DNA from: Scybalousia_A sp964639765
GTDB lineage: Bacteria; Bacteroidota; Bacteroidia; Bacteroidales; P3
DNA length: 64,000 bases
Direction: 5' to 3'
Assembly: GCA_964639765.1 (NCBI GenBank)
Contig: CAZXEN010000006.1
Span: 1 to 64,000 of the forward strand
The position numbers and the translations under genes are program-made. Positions 50,410-59,625 of this stretch are shown piece by piece; position 1 is the first letter of the stretch, and each line of letters opens with the position of its first letter. The notes beneath the pieces are model-generated. The model had not been told where the DNA came from and searched no databases. It was given only the letters and a program-made list of their open reading frames with translations.

Positions 50410-51618
50410 ATGGAAACTAAAATAAATACTATAGAAGAGTGCTTAGAAGATTTTAAAAATGGTAATTTTCTTATTGTTGTTGATGATGAAGACAGAGAAA
50501 ATGAGGGTGATTTGATTATAGCTGGCGAAAAAATAACTCCTGATAAAGTTAATTTTATGCTTAAACATGCGAGAGGTGTTTTGTGTGCTCCTATAACACT
50601 TTCTCGTTGTAAAGAATTGGGCCTCCCTGCACAAGTTAGCAACAATACTTCCATGCTTGGAACACCTTTTACTATTACTGTGGATAAATTGGAAGGCTGC
50701 ACAACAGGAGTATCTTCTCATGACAGAGCGGAAACAATAAAATGGCTTGCCAATCCGAATGCAAAAGCACAGGATTTTGGAAAACCAGGACATATCAATC
50801 CTTTGTATGCACAAGACCTTGGAGTTTTGAAACGTGCGGGACACACCGAAGCTGCAATAGATCTTTGCAAACTGTCTGGCTTGTATCCCGTAGGAGCCTT
50901 AATGGAGATAATGAATGAAGACGGTTCTATGGCCCGTATGTCTCAGTTGTTGGAATTTGCAAAAAAATACAACCTAAAGATTTTAACCATAAAAGACCTG
51001 ATAGCATATCGTTTGAACCACGAAATATTGGTAAAGAAGGAAGAGGAAGTTACTCTGCCTACTCATTGGGGTGTGTTTAAAATCATTGCTTATACAGAAA
51101 CAAATACAGGCGTCACGCATCTTGCCTTGAAAAAAGGAGAATGGGAAAAAGATGAACCTATACTTTGCAGGGTGCATTCTTGCTGTGCTACAGGAGATAT
51201 TTTTGGAAGTATGAAATGCGATTGTGGAGACCAGCTTCACAGAGCAATGCAGATGGTTGAGCAAGAAGGCAAAGGTATTGTTCTTTATTTAAATCAAGAA
51301 GGCAGAGGTATAGGTTTGGTAAACAAACTTCATGCTTATCACCTGCAAGAGCAAGGAATGGACACTGTTGATGCCAATGTTGCTTTGGGATTCAAACCAG
51401 ATGAAAGAAACTATGGAATAGGAGCCCAAATTCTTCGAGATATGAATGCAACAAATCTTAGATTGATGACAAATAATCCTTTGAAACGTATAGGCTTGGA
51501 AGGTTTTGGAATAAGCATAAAAGAGACTGTTCCAATTGTTGTTGAACCAAATGATTATAACCATAACTATCTTCTTACAAAGAAAGAAAAAATGGGTCAT
51601 AATTTGCCCATAGAATAA
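50410..51618 (+). CDS. ribBA: Bifunctional 3,4-DHBP synthase/GTP cyclohydrolase II
   Basis: A 402-residue riboflavin-synthesis enzyme. Residues 1-203: RibB with VVDDEDRENEGDLIIAGE near 22-39 and HARGVLCAPIT, TDRAETIKWL-like SSHDRAETIKWL near 105. Residues 205-402: RibA with zinc site CRVHSCCATGDIFGSMKCDCG near 255-275, LNQEGRGIGLVNKLHAYHLQ near 297 and LMTNNPLKRIGLEGFGI near 355. Both active sites look complete. Confidence 0.97.
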   Translation: METKINTIEECLEDFKNGNFLIVVDDEDRENEGDLIIAGEKITPDKVNFMLKHARGVLCAPITLSRCKELGLPAQVSNNTSMLGTPFTITVDKLEGCTTGVSSHDRAETIKWLANPNAKAQDFGKPGHINPLYAQDLGVLKRAGHTEAAIDLCKLSGLYPVGALMEIMNEDGSMARMSQLLEFAKKYNLKILTIKDLIAYRLNHEILVKKEEEVTLPTHWGVFKIIAYTETNTGVTHLALKKGEWEKDEPILCRVHSCCATGDIFGSMKCDCGDQLHRAMQMVEQEGKGIVLYLNQEGRGIGLVNKLHAYHLQEQGMDTVDANVALGFKPDERNYGIGAQILRDMNATNLRLMTNNPLKRIGLEGFGISIKETVPIVVEPNDYNHNYLLTKKEKMGHNLPIE

Positions 51619-51658
51619 AAAAAACGATATATTTCTTTGTCAGAAAAATAAAATTGAA

Positions 51659-51666
51659 TAAATTTG
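51659..51666 (+). promoter_or_regulatory. -7 element TAAATTTG upstream of the zap genes
   Basis: Exact match, 26 bases before the coiled-coil gene at 51693. Confidence 0.55.
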
Positions 51667-51692
51667 CAACAATAAAAATACTGTTTTTTTGA

Positions 51693-52022
51693 ATGGATAA
51701 CCTGCAAGACATATTATGTGGTATAGAGACAAAAGTTCGCAACTTTGCTTTGGAAAAGGTTAATTTGGAGACTTGTGTTTTGCAACAGCAGGAGCAGATT
51801 CTATCTTTACAAAAAGAAATAGAAAGACTTAAAGCAAACAGTATTAAAAAACAAAACGAAACAAAAGAAGAAGAAAACATAAATAAAATAAGTAATATAA
51901 TTAATAACAGTTCGGATATAGCTGAATGTAGAAATATAATAAACGATTTACTTAGAAAGATAAATAAAAGTATTGCCATAGTTGAGGCTAAGGAGAATAC
52001 TGATAATGTTCAGAGTTTATAG
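51693..52022 (+). CDS. Coiled-coil protein upstream of zapA
   Basis: A 109-residue helical protein: ALEKVNLETCVLQQQEQILSLQKEIERLKA forms an N-terminal coiled coil (about 18-48), followed by a charged linker and a second helix (DIAECRNIINDLLRKINKSIAIVE). Its size, coiled coil and place three bases before zapA suggest a ZapB-like division partner, but sequence similarity to E. coli ZapB is not evident. Function inferred from position only. Confidence 0.6.
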   Translation: MDNLQDILCGIETKVRNFALEKVNLETCVLQQQEQILSLQKEIERLKANSIKKQNETKEEENINKISNIINNSSDIAECRNIINDLLRKINKSIAIVEAKENTDNVQSL

Positions 52023-52025
52023 AAG

Positions 52026-52478
52026 ATGGAAGAAACAAAGACAATAAAACTAAAGATAGTGCAACGAGACTACACTGTAAAAGTGAAAAAAGACGAGGAA
52101 GACTTGTTTTTGCGTGCTTCTAATTCTATTAAGGAAAGTCTACAATTCTATGCCCAAAAGACTACTCACAGAGATAAACAAGACCTTATGGCTATGGTTT
52201 TGTTGCAGGCTTTTGTAAGCAATCTTAAACAAGAAGAAAAAACAAAAAGCCTTCGCTCTGTAGAAGATGTTGAAAAAGCAAAAGAAATAGACAAATTACT
52301 TGACCAAGTGCTTAACATAAACAATGTTGATAATTTAAAAAAAACAGATGAGCCTACCGAAGAAATCTATAGTGAAGAATCATCGCCAGATAATTCTTCT
52401 CAGGAAGAGGACCATGAAATAGAAATATCTCGTTCGGTAGATAAATCAGATGATGCAAATGAATTAACATTGTTTTAG
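52026..52478 (+). CDS. zapA: Cell-division protein ZapA
   Basis: A 150-residue protein. Residues 1-95 are the ZapA domain: IKLKIVQRDYTVKVKKDEEDLFLRASNSI, KESLQFYAQKTTHRDKQDLMAMVLLQAFV. It bundles FtsZ protofilaments at the division ring. The last ~55 residues are an acidic, Ser-rich tail, longer than in E. coli. Followed by the 6S-like RNA and rny, the same order as in other Bacteroidales. Confidence 0.88.
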   Translation: MEETKTIKLKIVQRDYTVKVKKDEEDLFLRASNSIKESLQFYAQKTTHRDKQDLMAMVLLQAFVSNLKQEEKTKSLRSVEDVEKAKEIDKLLDQVLNINNVDNLKKTDEPTEEIYSEESSPDNSSQEEDHEIEISRSVDKSDDANELTLF

Positions 52479-52794
52479 AGAAACACTTAGGAAGAGAGAT
52501 CGTTATTTGAAATAGGGGGAAAAGAAAGAATACTTAGTTTTAGCTGCATTGAGTTTTGAGATAACAGTTCGCAAACTTAACAGTTAATACACAGTAAAGG
52601 GTTAACTCAGGTAGGAAGAAAGCGGGCTGCAACCTTTTTGGTTTCCTTTGCGACAGCAGATACTTGACGCCTACAGGTACCCAAATCATTTATATAGAGG
52701 TTTTGCAGATACTCCTCTGTCTCTTACTGCAGTGCAGCTTTCTTTTTTTCATCGCCTACGTTCCCTTCATCCGACAAAAGGATAAATTAAATTT
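52479..52794. other. Gene-free region zapA-rny holding an RNA gene
   Basis: About 316 bases with no protein gene. Contains the 6S-like RNA (see 52530-52750), T-rich end and about 40 bases leader of rny. Confidence 0.7.
52530..52750 (+). ncRNA. ssrS: Probable 6S RNA (Bacteroidales-1-like)
   Basis: A non-coding stretch of ~220 bases closed by AGCTGCA at 52542-52548 pairing with TGCAGCT at 52733-52739, directly followed by a T-rich end (TTCTTTTTTT). Internal hairpins include AGTTAA/TTAACT near 52590 and AGAGG/CCTCT near 52697-52717. Position downstream of zapA is where 6S RNA occurs in many bacteria. 6S RNA binds the housekeeping RNA polymerase and mimics an open promoter. Call rests on position and folding; there was no model search. 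Confidence 0.6.
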
Positions 52795-54336
52795 ATGGAA
52801 ATAGTATTGTATATAATTGTAGCTGTTGCTTTTTGTGGAGCAGGAATACTTATTGCCACCACAAAGATGCGTAAGACTCTTGTAAAGAAGAGTGAAGATT
52901 TGGTTAAAGAAGCCGAAAGTAAAGCCGAGATCATTAAAAAAGAAAAGATGTTGCAAGCTAAAGAAAAGTTTCTTCAACTAAAATCAGAACACGAAAAAGA
53001 CTGTCAAGAAAGAAACAACCGTGTTCAACAGAACGAAAACAAACTACGTCAAAAAGAACAGGCATTCAACAAAGAGGTAGAAGAACTTAAACGCAAAAGT
53101 GCTGAATTCAACACAGCAAAAGAAAATCTTAAAAAACAAGCGGAACGCCTTACTATAAGACAACAAGAGGTAGAAAAAACCTATCAAGAGAGTGTTCAAA
53201 AATTAGAGCAGTTGGCAGGACTTAGTGCAGAAGAAGCCAAGGCCCAATTGATAGAAACGCTTACAGAAGAAGCCAAGAGTGAGGCTATGGCTAAAATTAT
53301 GGAGATTGAAGAAGAAGCCAAGATGACAGCCAACCAACAGGCAAAGAAAATCGTTGTTGAATCCATACAAAGAACAGCTGCAGAGGTAGCAATAGAAAAC
53401 ACTGTCTCTGTATTCAATCTTGAAAACGAAGAAGTAAAAGGAAGAATAATCGGTAGAGAGGGTAGAAATATACGTACCCTTGAAAATCTTACAGGAGTAG
53501 AAATAATCATTGATGACTCTCCTGACGCAATACTTCTTTCTTGCTTCGACCCAATCAGAAGAGAGATAGCGAGACTTTCCTTACATAAACTTGTTACTGA
53601 CGGAAGAATCCACCCTGCCCGTATAGAAGAAGTGGTAGCAAAAACAAAACGTCAGATAGAACAAGACCTTATAGAAACAGGTAAAAAGACTTGTATAGAC
53701 CTTGGAATAGTTAATCTTCATCATGACTTGGTAAGAATGATAGGTAAAATGAAGTTCCGTTCTTCTTATGGTCAGAATCTTTTGCAACACTCCCGTGAAG
53801 TTGCCAACCTATGTGCTACAATGGCAGCAGAGCTTGGTCTTAATCCAAAGATAGCAAAACGTGCCGGACTTTTGCACGATATTGGCAAAGTACCAGATGA
53901 TTCTCCTGAGCTTCCTCACGCTATTCACGGTATGCAGTTGGCTGAAAAATACAAAGAAAAACCCGAAATATGCAATGCCATAGGTGCTCACCACGATGAA
54001 ATAGAAATGACCAATCTTTACGCTCCTATTGTACAAGTCTGTGATGCTATTTCCGGAGCAAGACCAGGAGCAAGAAGAGAAGTTGTCGAAGCATATATCA
54101 ACCGTTTGAATAAATTGGAAGAAATGGCAATGGCTTATGATGGCGTTGTAAAGACCTACGCTATTCAGGCAGGTAGAGAGTTGAGGGTTATCGTTGCAGC
54201 AGACAAGATAACAGACCAGGAAGCAACACAACTTTCTCTTGACCTTTCAAAGAAAATTCAGACAGAGATGGTATTCCCTGGAATGATAAAAGTAACAGTA
54301 ATAAGGGAAACAAGGGCTGTTAATTACGCAAAATAA
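52795..54336 (+). CDS. rny: Ribonuclease Y
   Basis: A 513-residue membrane-anchored endoribonuclease starting mRNA decay. N-terminal membrane helix (LYIIVAVAFCGAGILIAT), long coiled coil (25-190, EEAKAQLIE..), KH domain with VKGRIIGREGRNIRTLENLTG near 218, HD domain with AGLLHDIGKVPDD near 360 and HHDEIEMTN. All parts are present in the usual order. Downstream of zapA and the 6S-like RNA. Confidence 0.96.
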   Translation: MEIVLYIIVAVAFCGAGILIATTKMRKTLVKKSEDLVKEAESKAEIIKKEKMLQAKEKFLQLKSEHEKDCQERNNRVQQNENKLRQKEQAFNKEVEELKRKSAEFNTAKENLKKQAERLTIRQQEVEKTYQESVQKLEQLAGLSAEEAKAQLIETLTEEAKSEAMAKIMEIEEEAKMTANQQAKKIVVESIQRTAAEVAIENTVSVFNLENEEVKGRIIGREGRNIRTLENLTGVEIIIDDSPDAILLSCFDPIRREIARLSLHKLVTDGRIHPARIEEVVAKTKRQIEQDLIETGKKTCIDLGIVNLHHDLVRMIGKMKFRSSYGQNLLQHSREVANLCATMAAELGLNPKIAKRAGLLHDIGKVPDDSPELPHAIHGMQLAEKYKEKPEICNAIGAHHDEIEMTNLYAPIVQVCDAISGARPGARREVVEAYINRLNKLEEMAMAYDGVVKTYAIQAGRELRVIVAADKITDQEATQLSLDLSKKIQTEMVFPGMIKVTVIRETRAVNYAK

Positions 54337-54404
54337 TATAAAGGACTAAAAAAAGACTCATCAGATATTTCTTGCCTTTTGTTACAAAAAAAAGTAAATA
54401 GAGA

Positions 54405-57005
54405 ATGAAAAAGAATATTAAAAATTTCATCGTGCTTTTTCTTAGTATCATAGCACTGAGCAGAGTTTTTGCAATACCAGCAAACACTATACTTCAAACA
54501 CAAAGACAAAGCACAGGCAAAACAATCTCTTTCTACCTTGTCGGTGATGAGTTTATGCACTGTGCAAGAACAATAGACAGATATACTCTGCTTTCTGCTG
54601 AAAATGGAGATATGGTTTATGCTGTTTTAAACGACAATGGGGATATGGTAGCTTCCAACATCGTTGCTTCAGACCCAAATCAAAGGGATAAACAGGAAAT
54701 AGATTTCCTTGCATCCATAGAAAAAAATCTTTTCTTCTCCAGACAGCAGGTACAACGGTTTCAATCCAAAAGAAACTTCAGAGACAACGACCTTAAAGTT
54801 ATGAGAGATGCCAGAAGCGACAACAACGATTTTGTTAGAAATCCTAATCTTCTTGTTGTGCTTGTCAATTTTACAAATGCAACCATGCAGACTTCCAACA
54901 TAAACCAATTCACACATCAGATAAAAGATACTAACTACAACTCTGGAAACTTTACCGGATCTGTCAGAGACTATTTCTTTGACAATTCTTTTGAACAGAT
55001 GGATCCTAACTTTCATGTTATAGGTCCTTACACTCTTAATCACCCTTATTCCTACTATGGTTCAAATGAAGACAACTGCTATCTTATGGTAACCGATGCT
55101 CTTAATATAGCAGACTCTACAGATGATATAGATTTATCTATTTTTGACAATGACGGTGATGGTCTTGTAGATTTGGTGCATGTTATCTATGCTGGACAAG
55201 GAGAACATTATACAGGACAGTCAAATCAGATTTGGGCTCACATGTACTATGTTTTTGACTCCCCCACCTATGACGGAGTGCAGCTTTGGAGATATTCCTG
55301 TTCTTCTGAGTTAGGTCAATACAACAATTGTGATGGTATAGGGGCTGTATGTCATGAAATGGGACATGTTTTTGGATTGCCGGATTTCTATGATACAGAC
55401 TATGACCAAAGCGGTGGTACTTCTGCTACAACAGGAGAGTTCGACGTTATGGCAGAAGGCTCTTACAACAACAACTGTCTTACTCCTCCTTATTATTCAA
55501 TGGTTGAAAGAAGCATGATTAATTGGGCAGTACCAGACACATTAAATGCAAACGGTGTCTATACTCTTGAACCAATATCTACAAGCAATACAGCTCTTCA
55601 CATGGATTTGGATGGAGACGAATACCTTACTTTTGAATACAGAAAGAAAACAAAATGGGACGCTTACATACCTGCAGAAGGAATGATAGTCTTTCACGCA
55701 ATAAGTTCCAAGTTTGACAACTGGGAAGAGACCAATGACATCAATGTAAATCCTAACGACAGAGGATTCTATATTGAACCTGCAGCTGGAGGCTCTACAA
55801 ACAATTCCACTTCTGCTGTTGCTTTCCCTGGCAGCTCTAATGTTACTTCAAAAAGCGGTTCTACCCTTAGAGACGGAACAGAGATTTCCTATTCCATAAA
55901 CGATATACACTACAATGAGGAAAACAATATCTCTTTCACCTATATAAACAACCGCAAGATTATCTTTTCCTTGTCTGCACAAAACATTACCACCAACTCA
56001 GCTACAATTGTAGGTTCTTTCTCAAGCGAATATGATATATCAGACCGTACTCTTCAATGGAGAACAGTAGGAAATAGTACCTGGAATGATATTCTTCTCA
56101 GCGATGATTCATTCTCTGAGGAATTAACCAATCTTGCTTCTATGACAAGATACGAATACAGGCTTCTGGCAACAGCAGACGACACAATATATAATTCAGA
56201 TACCAAAACATTCTCCACTCTTTGTGACGGCAGCGTTGTAAATTCTCTTCCTTACATCGATGGATTTGAATCAGGTATAGACTGCTGGACTATTGAAACA
56301 ATCAGCGGAAGTGCAAGTTTTGAGACAGTTTCTTCCTTGAATACCTATTATGAAAGCATTGCTCCTATAGAGGGAAACAATATGCTTGTCTTCAATTCAG
56401 GTTCCAGTGGCAGTTATCAGACAAGTTCTGCACGCATTATTTCTCCTACCTTTGATTTAACAAATTATACTGATGTAAAACTTTCTTATGCTTACAATAT
56501 CTATTCTTGGAACGAAAGGCCTCTTAGTGTTTATTATAGACTGTCTCCTGAAAGCAGTTGGACAGAGCTTACCCACTATTCTTCCCACTACTTCAACTTT
56601 GATATGGGAAACTGGTTGTATGATTCCATAAGTTTGACGGAAACATCTTCCCAAATGCAGATCGCCTTTGTGGAAAAAGACGGTTCTTTCTATGGAGTTT
56701 TATTGGATGACCTTAAAATAGAAGGTAATCTTACAAGCGGTCTCAACAATCAGGAAAAAGGACAGATAAATATTGTCCTGTATCCTAACCCTACATCGGA
56801 CAATACAACATTATGTGTAAAAGGATTGAATGAAGATGCAATGGTTGTCGTTTCTGACCAGGCTGGCAAAGTGGTTTCCACTACAAAGCTTGCTGCTGGA
56901 CAAGAAAATCTTGAGATTTCGGGGGCAGCACTTGCTTCCGGAGTTTATTATATAAGAATCCAGACAAATAACTCTGTAAGAACAGAAAAACTTATCAAAA
57001 GATAA
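54405..57005 (+). CDS. Secreted M6-family metalloprotease with T9SS sorting domain
   Basis: An 866-residue exported protease of the immune-inhibitor-A type. Signal peptide 1-23; zinc motif HEMGHVFGLPDFYD (HExxHxxGxxD/H) near residue 320; a DxDGDGLVD calcium-like loop near 248. After ~500 a fibronectin-type and a MAM-like beta region (SPTFDLTNYTDVKLSYAYN) follow. The last ~75 residues (LYPNPTSDNTTLCVKGL.. ASGVYYIRIQT.. TEKLIKR) are a type A C-terminal sorting domain for the type IX secretion system. Predicted extracellular or surface-bound proteolytic factor. Terminator follows. Confidence 0.9.
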   Translation: MKKNIKNFIVLFLSIIALSRVFAIPANTILQTQRQSTGKTISFYLVGDEFMHCARTIDRYTLLSAENGDMVYAVLNDNGDMVASNIVASDPNQRDKQEIDFLASIEKNLFFSRQQVQRFQSKRNFRDNDLKVMRDARSDNNDFVRNPNLLVVLVNFTNATMQTSNINQFTHQIKDTNYNSGNFTGSVRDYFFDNSFEQMDPNFHVIGPYTLNHPYSYYGSNEDNCYLMVTDALNIADSTDDIDLSIFDNDGDGLVDLVHVIYAGQGEHYTGQSNQIWAHMYYVFDSPTYDGVQLWRYSCSSELGQYNNCDGIGAVCHEMGHVFGLPDFYDTDYDQSGGTSATTGEFDVMAEGSYNNNCLTPPYYSMVERSMINWAVPDTLNANGVYTLEPISTSNTALHMDLDGDEYLTFEYRKKTKWDAYIPAEGMIVFHAISSKFDNWEETNDINVNPNDRGFYIEPAAGGSTNNSTSAVAFPGSSNVTSKSGSTLRDGTEISYSINDIHYNEENNISFTYINNRKIIFSLSAQNITTNSATIVGSFSSEYDISDRTLQWRTVGNSTWNDILLSDDSFSEELTNLASMTRYEYRLLATADDTIYNSDTKTFSTLCDGSVVNSLPYIDGFESGIDCWTIETISGSASFETVSSLNTYYESIAPIEGNNMLVFNSGSSGSYQTSSARIISPTFDLTNYTDVKLSYAYNIYSWNERPLSVYYRLSPESSWTELTHYSSHYFNFDMGNWLYDSISLTETSSQMQIAFVEKDGSFYGVLLDDLKIEGNLTSGLNNQEKGQINIVLYPNPTSDNTTLCVKGLNEDAMVVVSDQAGKVVSTTKLAAGQENLEISGAALASGVYYIRIQTNNSVRTEKLIKR

Positions 57006-57030
57006 TCCTGTTTGACAAACGACAAAAACC

Positions 57031-57066
57031 AAAGAACATATCTTCTCGGGTATGTTCTTTTTTTCT
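57031..57066 (+). terminator. Terminator of the M6 protease gene
   Basis: AAAGAACATA/TATGTTCTTT, 10-bp perfect stem and 10-base loop, then TTTT. Confidence 0.8.
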
Positions 57067-57105
57067 TTCGAAAAAAACATCTGGATTTTGTTTTCAAGAT
57101 CCAAT

Positions 57106-57225
57106 ATGCGTCAGTTCTATGCGGATTTGATGAACGAAATAATGCGTATTATCAAAACCATGGAGATAGACTACTACAAATCTGCTGTCAGAAGCATCAG
57201 AACCAGAATACTGAACGGAAAATAA
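57106..57225 (+). CDS. Possible 39-residue protein
   Basis: A short frame MRQFYADLMNEIMRIIKTME.. ending RTRILNGK. It has an amphipathic helical look and starts at an ATG, but no ribosome site or homologue is known to me. It lies in the 290-base gap between the M6 gene and ssb. Probably an accident of sequence, kept because the composition is protein-like. Confidence 0.2.
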   Translation: MRQFYADLMNEIMRIIKTMEIDYYKSAVRSIRTRILNGK

Positions 57226-57263
57226 AAAATCCCCATTCTTTTTTTCAGTTTAGAAATCTTTTG

Positions 57264-57271
57264 TATTTTTG
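57264..57271 (+). promoter_or_regulatory. -7 element TATTTTTG for ssb
   Basis: Exact match, 27 bases before the ATG at 57299. Confidence 0.6.
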
Positions 57272-57298
57272 CAACTTGAACTTATAAATATTTTGGAT

Positions 57299-57790
57299 AT
57301 GATAGGAGTTAATAAAGTTATTTTAATTGGAAATTTGGGAAAAGACCCTGAGATTGTTATGTTTGATAATGTGAAGAAGGCTTCATTCCCTCTTGCAACC
57401 ACAGAACAATACAAAAATCATGAAGGTATTAAAATAGATGAAACAGAATGGCATAATATTGTATGTTGGAGAGGGCTTGCTGACGTAGCAGACAAATTCC
57501 TTAGAAAAAGCATGCAAGTATATATAGAGGGAAAACTTAAATCCCGCCAATGGGAAGACAGAGACGGAAACAAAAGACGTACTGTGGAAATAGTGGCAGA
57601 GAACTTTAAAATACTTACAAAAAATCATTCAAATCAAAACACCAACTACCTGAACAATAACAACAATAACAACAACGAAAATTTGGAAGATTTCTCTTCA
57701 AGCGATTTTTCTTTGGATACGGACAGCAATCTTGCTGAAATATCAAGCGAAGATTTGAAATTCAATGCAAACAGAGATTTACCCTTTTAA
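57299..57790 (+). CDS. ssb: Single-stranded DNA-binding protein
   Basis: A 163-residue protein: OB fold with VNKVILIGNLGKDPEIVMFDNVKKASFPLAT and TEWHNIVCWRGLADVADKFLRKSMQVYIEGKLKSRQWEDRDGNKR, then a flexible Asn-rich linker (NYLNNNNNNNNEN) and the acidic tip DLPF needed to recruit repair proteins. Start at 57299; the upstream TTG is in the promoter. Standard housekeeping copy. Confidence 0.94.
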   Translation: MIGVNKVILIGNLGKDPEIVMFDNVKKASFPLATTEQYKNHEGIKIDETEWHNIVCWRGLADVADKFLRKSMQVYIEGKLKSRQWEDRDGNKRRTVEIVAENFKILTKNHSNQNTNYLNNNNNNNNENLEDFSSSDFSLDTDSNLAEISSEDLKFNANRDLPF

Positions 57791-57812
57791 TAAAATATAA
57801 AGAAGAAAAGAA

Positions 57813-58538
57813 ATGAAAAAAATATTATTATTAGCCCTTGCAGTACTTACATTGTCTGTATCTGGATTAAAGGCACAAGGAATTGGACAAAGTTATCTGA
57901 GAATATCTTTCACTCAGCCTATGGGAGAGTATAAAGATTATTATAATTCTGGTTTTGGTTTGGAAACAGGAAGAATGTTCCCTCTGTTTGTTGTAGAACC
58001 TGAGTATAACCTTACAACAGGTTTGGACCTTACCTTCCTTTACACCTCTTTTAACTTTGGAAAGGAACATCTTTATGGAGATTATCCGCTTATCTCTTCA
58101 ACAACAGGAACAAGCATAGTAACTCCTTTGCAAACACAAGGCGGCTTGCTGTGGAACTTGGGAGTAAAAGTCGGACCTATGGTTTCTATGGATATAGTAA
58201 ATGATTTATCTGTAGATCTTTCTTTCCAATATGTTCCTACAGTGGTTTTCTCTTTTAGAAAAGGACCAAAGGAAGAATCTGTATCTGTTGCAAATCAAGA
58301 AACAGACATGAAATCTGCTGCCTCTGTATCTTTTGCTCACCGTTTCAGTCTAAAAGGTTCTTTACGTTACCAGCACTTTATTTTTGGCTTGGAATATCTG
58401 TTTGGAAGCACAACGCTTCACTACGGAAGTCCTATAATACCAAGCTGGCAAAAAGGAACACCCGGCACTTACAAAGGTTTGAAAGAAAAAGAAATGGGAT
58501 TGGGTACTCTTGTATTAAGCTTGGGTCTTACTTTCTAA
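57813..58538 (+). CDS. Outer-membrane beta-barrel protein
   Basis: A 241-residue exported protein with signal peptide ILLLALAVLTLSVSGLKAQ. The mature part alternates hydrophobic/polar (SYLRISFTQPMGEY, GLDLTFLYTSFNFG, NLGVKVGPMVSMDIV, DLSFQYVPTVVFSF) and ends LVLSLGLTF, a typical barrel terminus. No family name. Twenty-two bases after ssb, possibly co-transcribed. Confidence 0.65.
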   Translation: MKKILLLALAVLTLSVSGLKAQGIGQSYLRISFTQPMGEYKDYYNSGFGLETGRMFPLFVVEPEYNLTTGLDLTFLYTSFNFGKEHLYGDYPLISSTTGTSIVTPLQTQGGLLWNLGVKVGPMVSMDIVNDLSVDLSFQYVPTVVFSFRKGPKEESVSVANQETDMKSAASVSFAHRFSLKGSLRYQHFIFGLEYLFGSTTLHYGSPIIPSWQKGTPGTYKGLKEKEMGLGTLVLSLGLTF

Positions 58539-58555
58539 ACAATAAAAAGACAAAC

Positions 58556-58592
58556 AAAAAAGCGGTACTTGTTTTTAAGCACCGCTTTTTTT
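58556..58592. terminator. Bidirectional terminator between OMP and LicD genes
   Basis: AAAAAAGCGGT pairs with ACCGCTTTTTT around an inner CTT/AAG stem; A and T runs on the two sides serve both converging genes. Confidence 0.8.
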
Positions 58593-58594
58593 TA

Positions 58595-59428
58595 TTACAA
58601 CTCTATGGAAGAAACCGGATGAACCTTTCTTTTGTTCTCCGGTGGCAAAGTCATATAATCTCTATACTCGTATCTCAGAAAAGCATCATAATCTTTTATT
58701 CCATAAAACTGCCTGCCCTCAAAATCATACAGAGCTCTCTCTTTAAACCAGCGTTTTGGCATTCCATATCTGTCTTTTAGAGGACTTTTATAATAGAATT
58801 TTCCCAAAGAAGGGAACAAAAGGCAAGTAACTTTGTTATCTGAAGAGTTGCTGCTTTTTTTGTGTAACCGCTTTTGACACCTTATCACAAAAGACATAGG
58901 AATCCTGTTTAAAAGAGAGAACCAGAGACGTTTGAAACCCCGCTTTTGAACCTTTCCTACTTCACTCCATGCTATTTTTCTAAGACAATAGCAATAAAAA
59001 TCCTGCAACATCTGCATTGGTAAAGACTTTGGAATATCATCTAAAGGAAAGATATCTATAAACAATCCATTTGCACACTTCAGATGTTCTTGATAAAGAC
59101 GCACAAACTTTGTACCTGTACGTCTTAACTTGCCATATCCCCAACGATAGTATTTGTCGGTGTCGCTGTCCTGAAAAAAACATATATCAGGATTTAACTC
59201 TGAAGCCACCTTCTTAAACTTTTCGTAATCCTCCCTCAACATTGCTATATCTGCATCGTCGTCCCAAGGAATATAACCTTTATGCCTTACTGCTCCAAGC
59301 AAAGTACCTCCATAAAGCACGTATGAAATATTATGTAACTCGCAAACTCTGTGCAGTTCTTCTATCATTCCTAACTGCAAAAGCTGTAATTTACGCAATT
59401 CTTCCGGTGTAAGTGTCCTCTGTTTCAT
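58595..59428 (-). CDS. LicD-family phosphotransferase
   Basis: A 277-residue nucleotidyltransferase-fold protein. The LicD signature is clear: YVLYGGTLLGAVRHKGYIPWDDDADIAMLREDYEKF near 36-71. Aspartates in WDDDAD are metal ligands. Family members attach phosphocholine or other phospho-alcohols to surface glycans; the donor and acceptor here are unknown. Start at the ATG at 59428 (a GTG three bases upstream is also possible). Confidence 0.85.
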   Translation of the reverse strand: MKQRTLTPEELRKLQLLQLGMIEELHRVCELHNISYVLYGGTLLGAVRHKGYIPWDDDADIAMLREDYEKFKKVASELNPDICFFQDSDTDKYYRWGYGKLRRTGTKFVRLYQEHLKCANGLFIDIFPLDDIPKSLPMQMLQDFYCYCLRKIAWSEVGKVQKRGFKRLWFSLLNRIPMSFVIRCQKRLHKKSSNSSDNKVTCLLFPSLGKFYYKSPLKDRYGMPKRWFKERALYDFEGRQFYGIKDYDAFLRYEYRDYMTLPPENKRKVHPVSSIEL

Positions 59429-59447
59429 CACAAAAAAGTTTCTCCTG

Positions 59448-59455
59448 CAAAATTA
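59448..59455 (-). promoter_or_regulatory. -7 element TAATTTTG for licD
   Basis: Exact minus-strand match, 19 bases before the ATG. Confidence 0.55.
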
Positions 59456-59537
59456 ATACTTTTTGGTTTTATATAAAGGGACAAAAGAACAAAAAACATC
59501 CTTAAAAATGCAGAAAACTAATTTTTTTTGAAAAACA

Positions 59538-59569
59538 TTTTGTCATTAAAATAAAAGGTCGTAAATTTG
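59538..59569 (+). promoter_or_regulatory. Promoter of rpmB
   Basis: TTTG at 59538-59541, 20-base spacer, TAAATTTG at 59562-59569. Both parts are exact. Confidence 0.65.
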
Positions 59570-59625
59570 CAAACTCAAAATTGAAAGGTTTTTAGTAAAG
59601 GTAATAATAAAAAACAAAAAATACA

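Noticed and set aside
57012..57287. 91-codon frame after the M6 protease gene
   Set aside because: Spans the terminator hairpin and the ssb promoter; composition unlike a protein.
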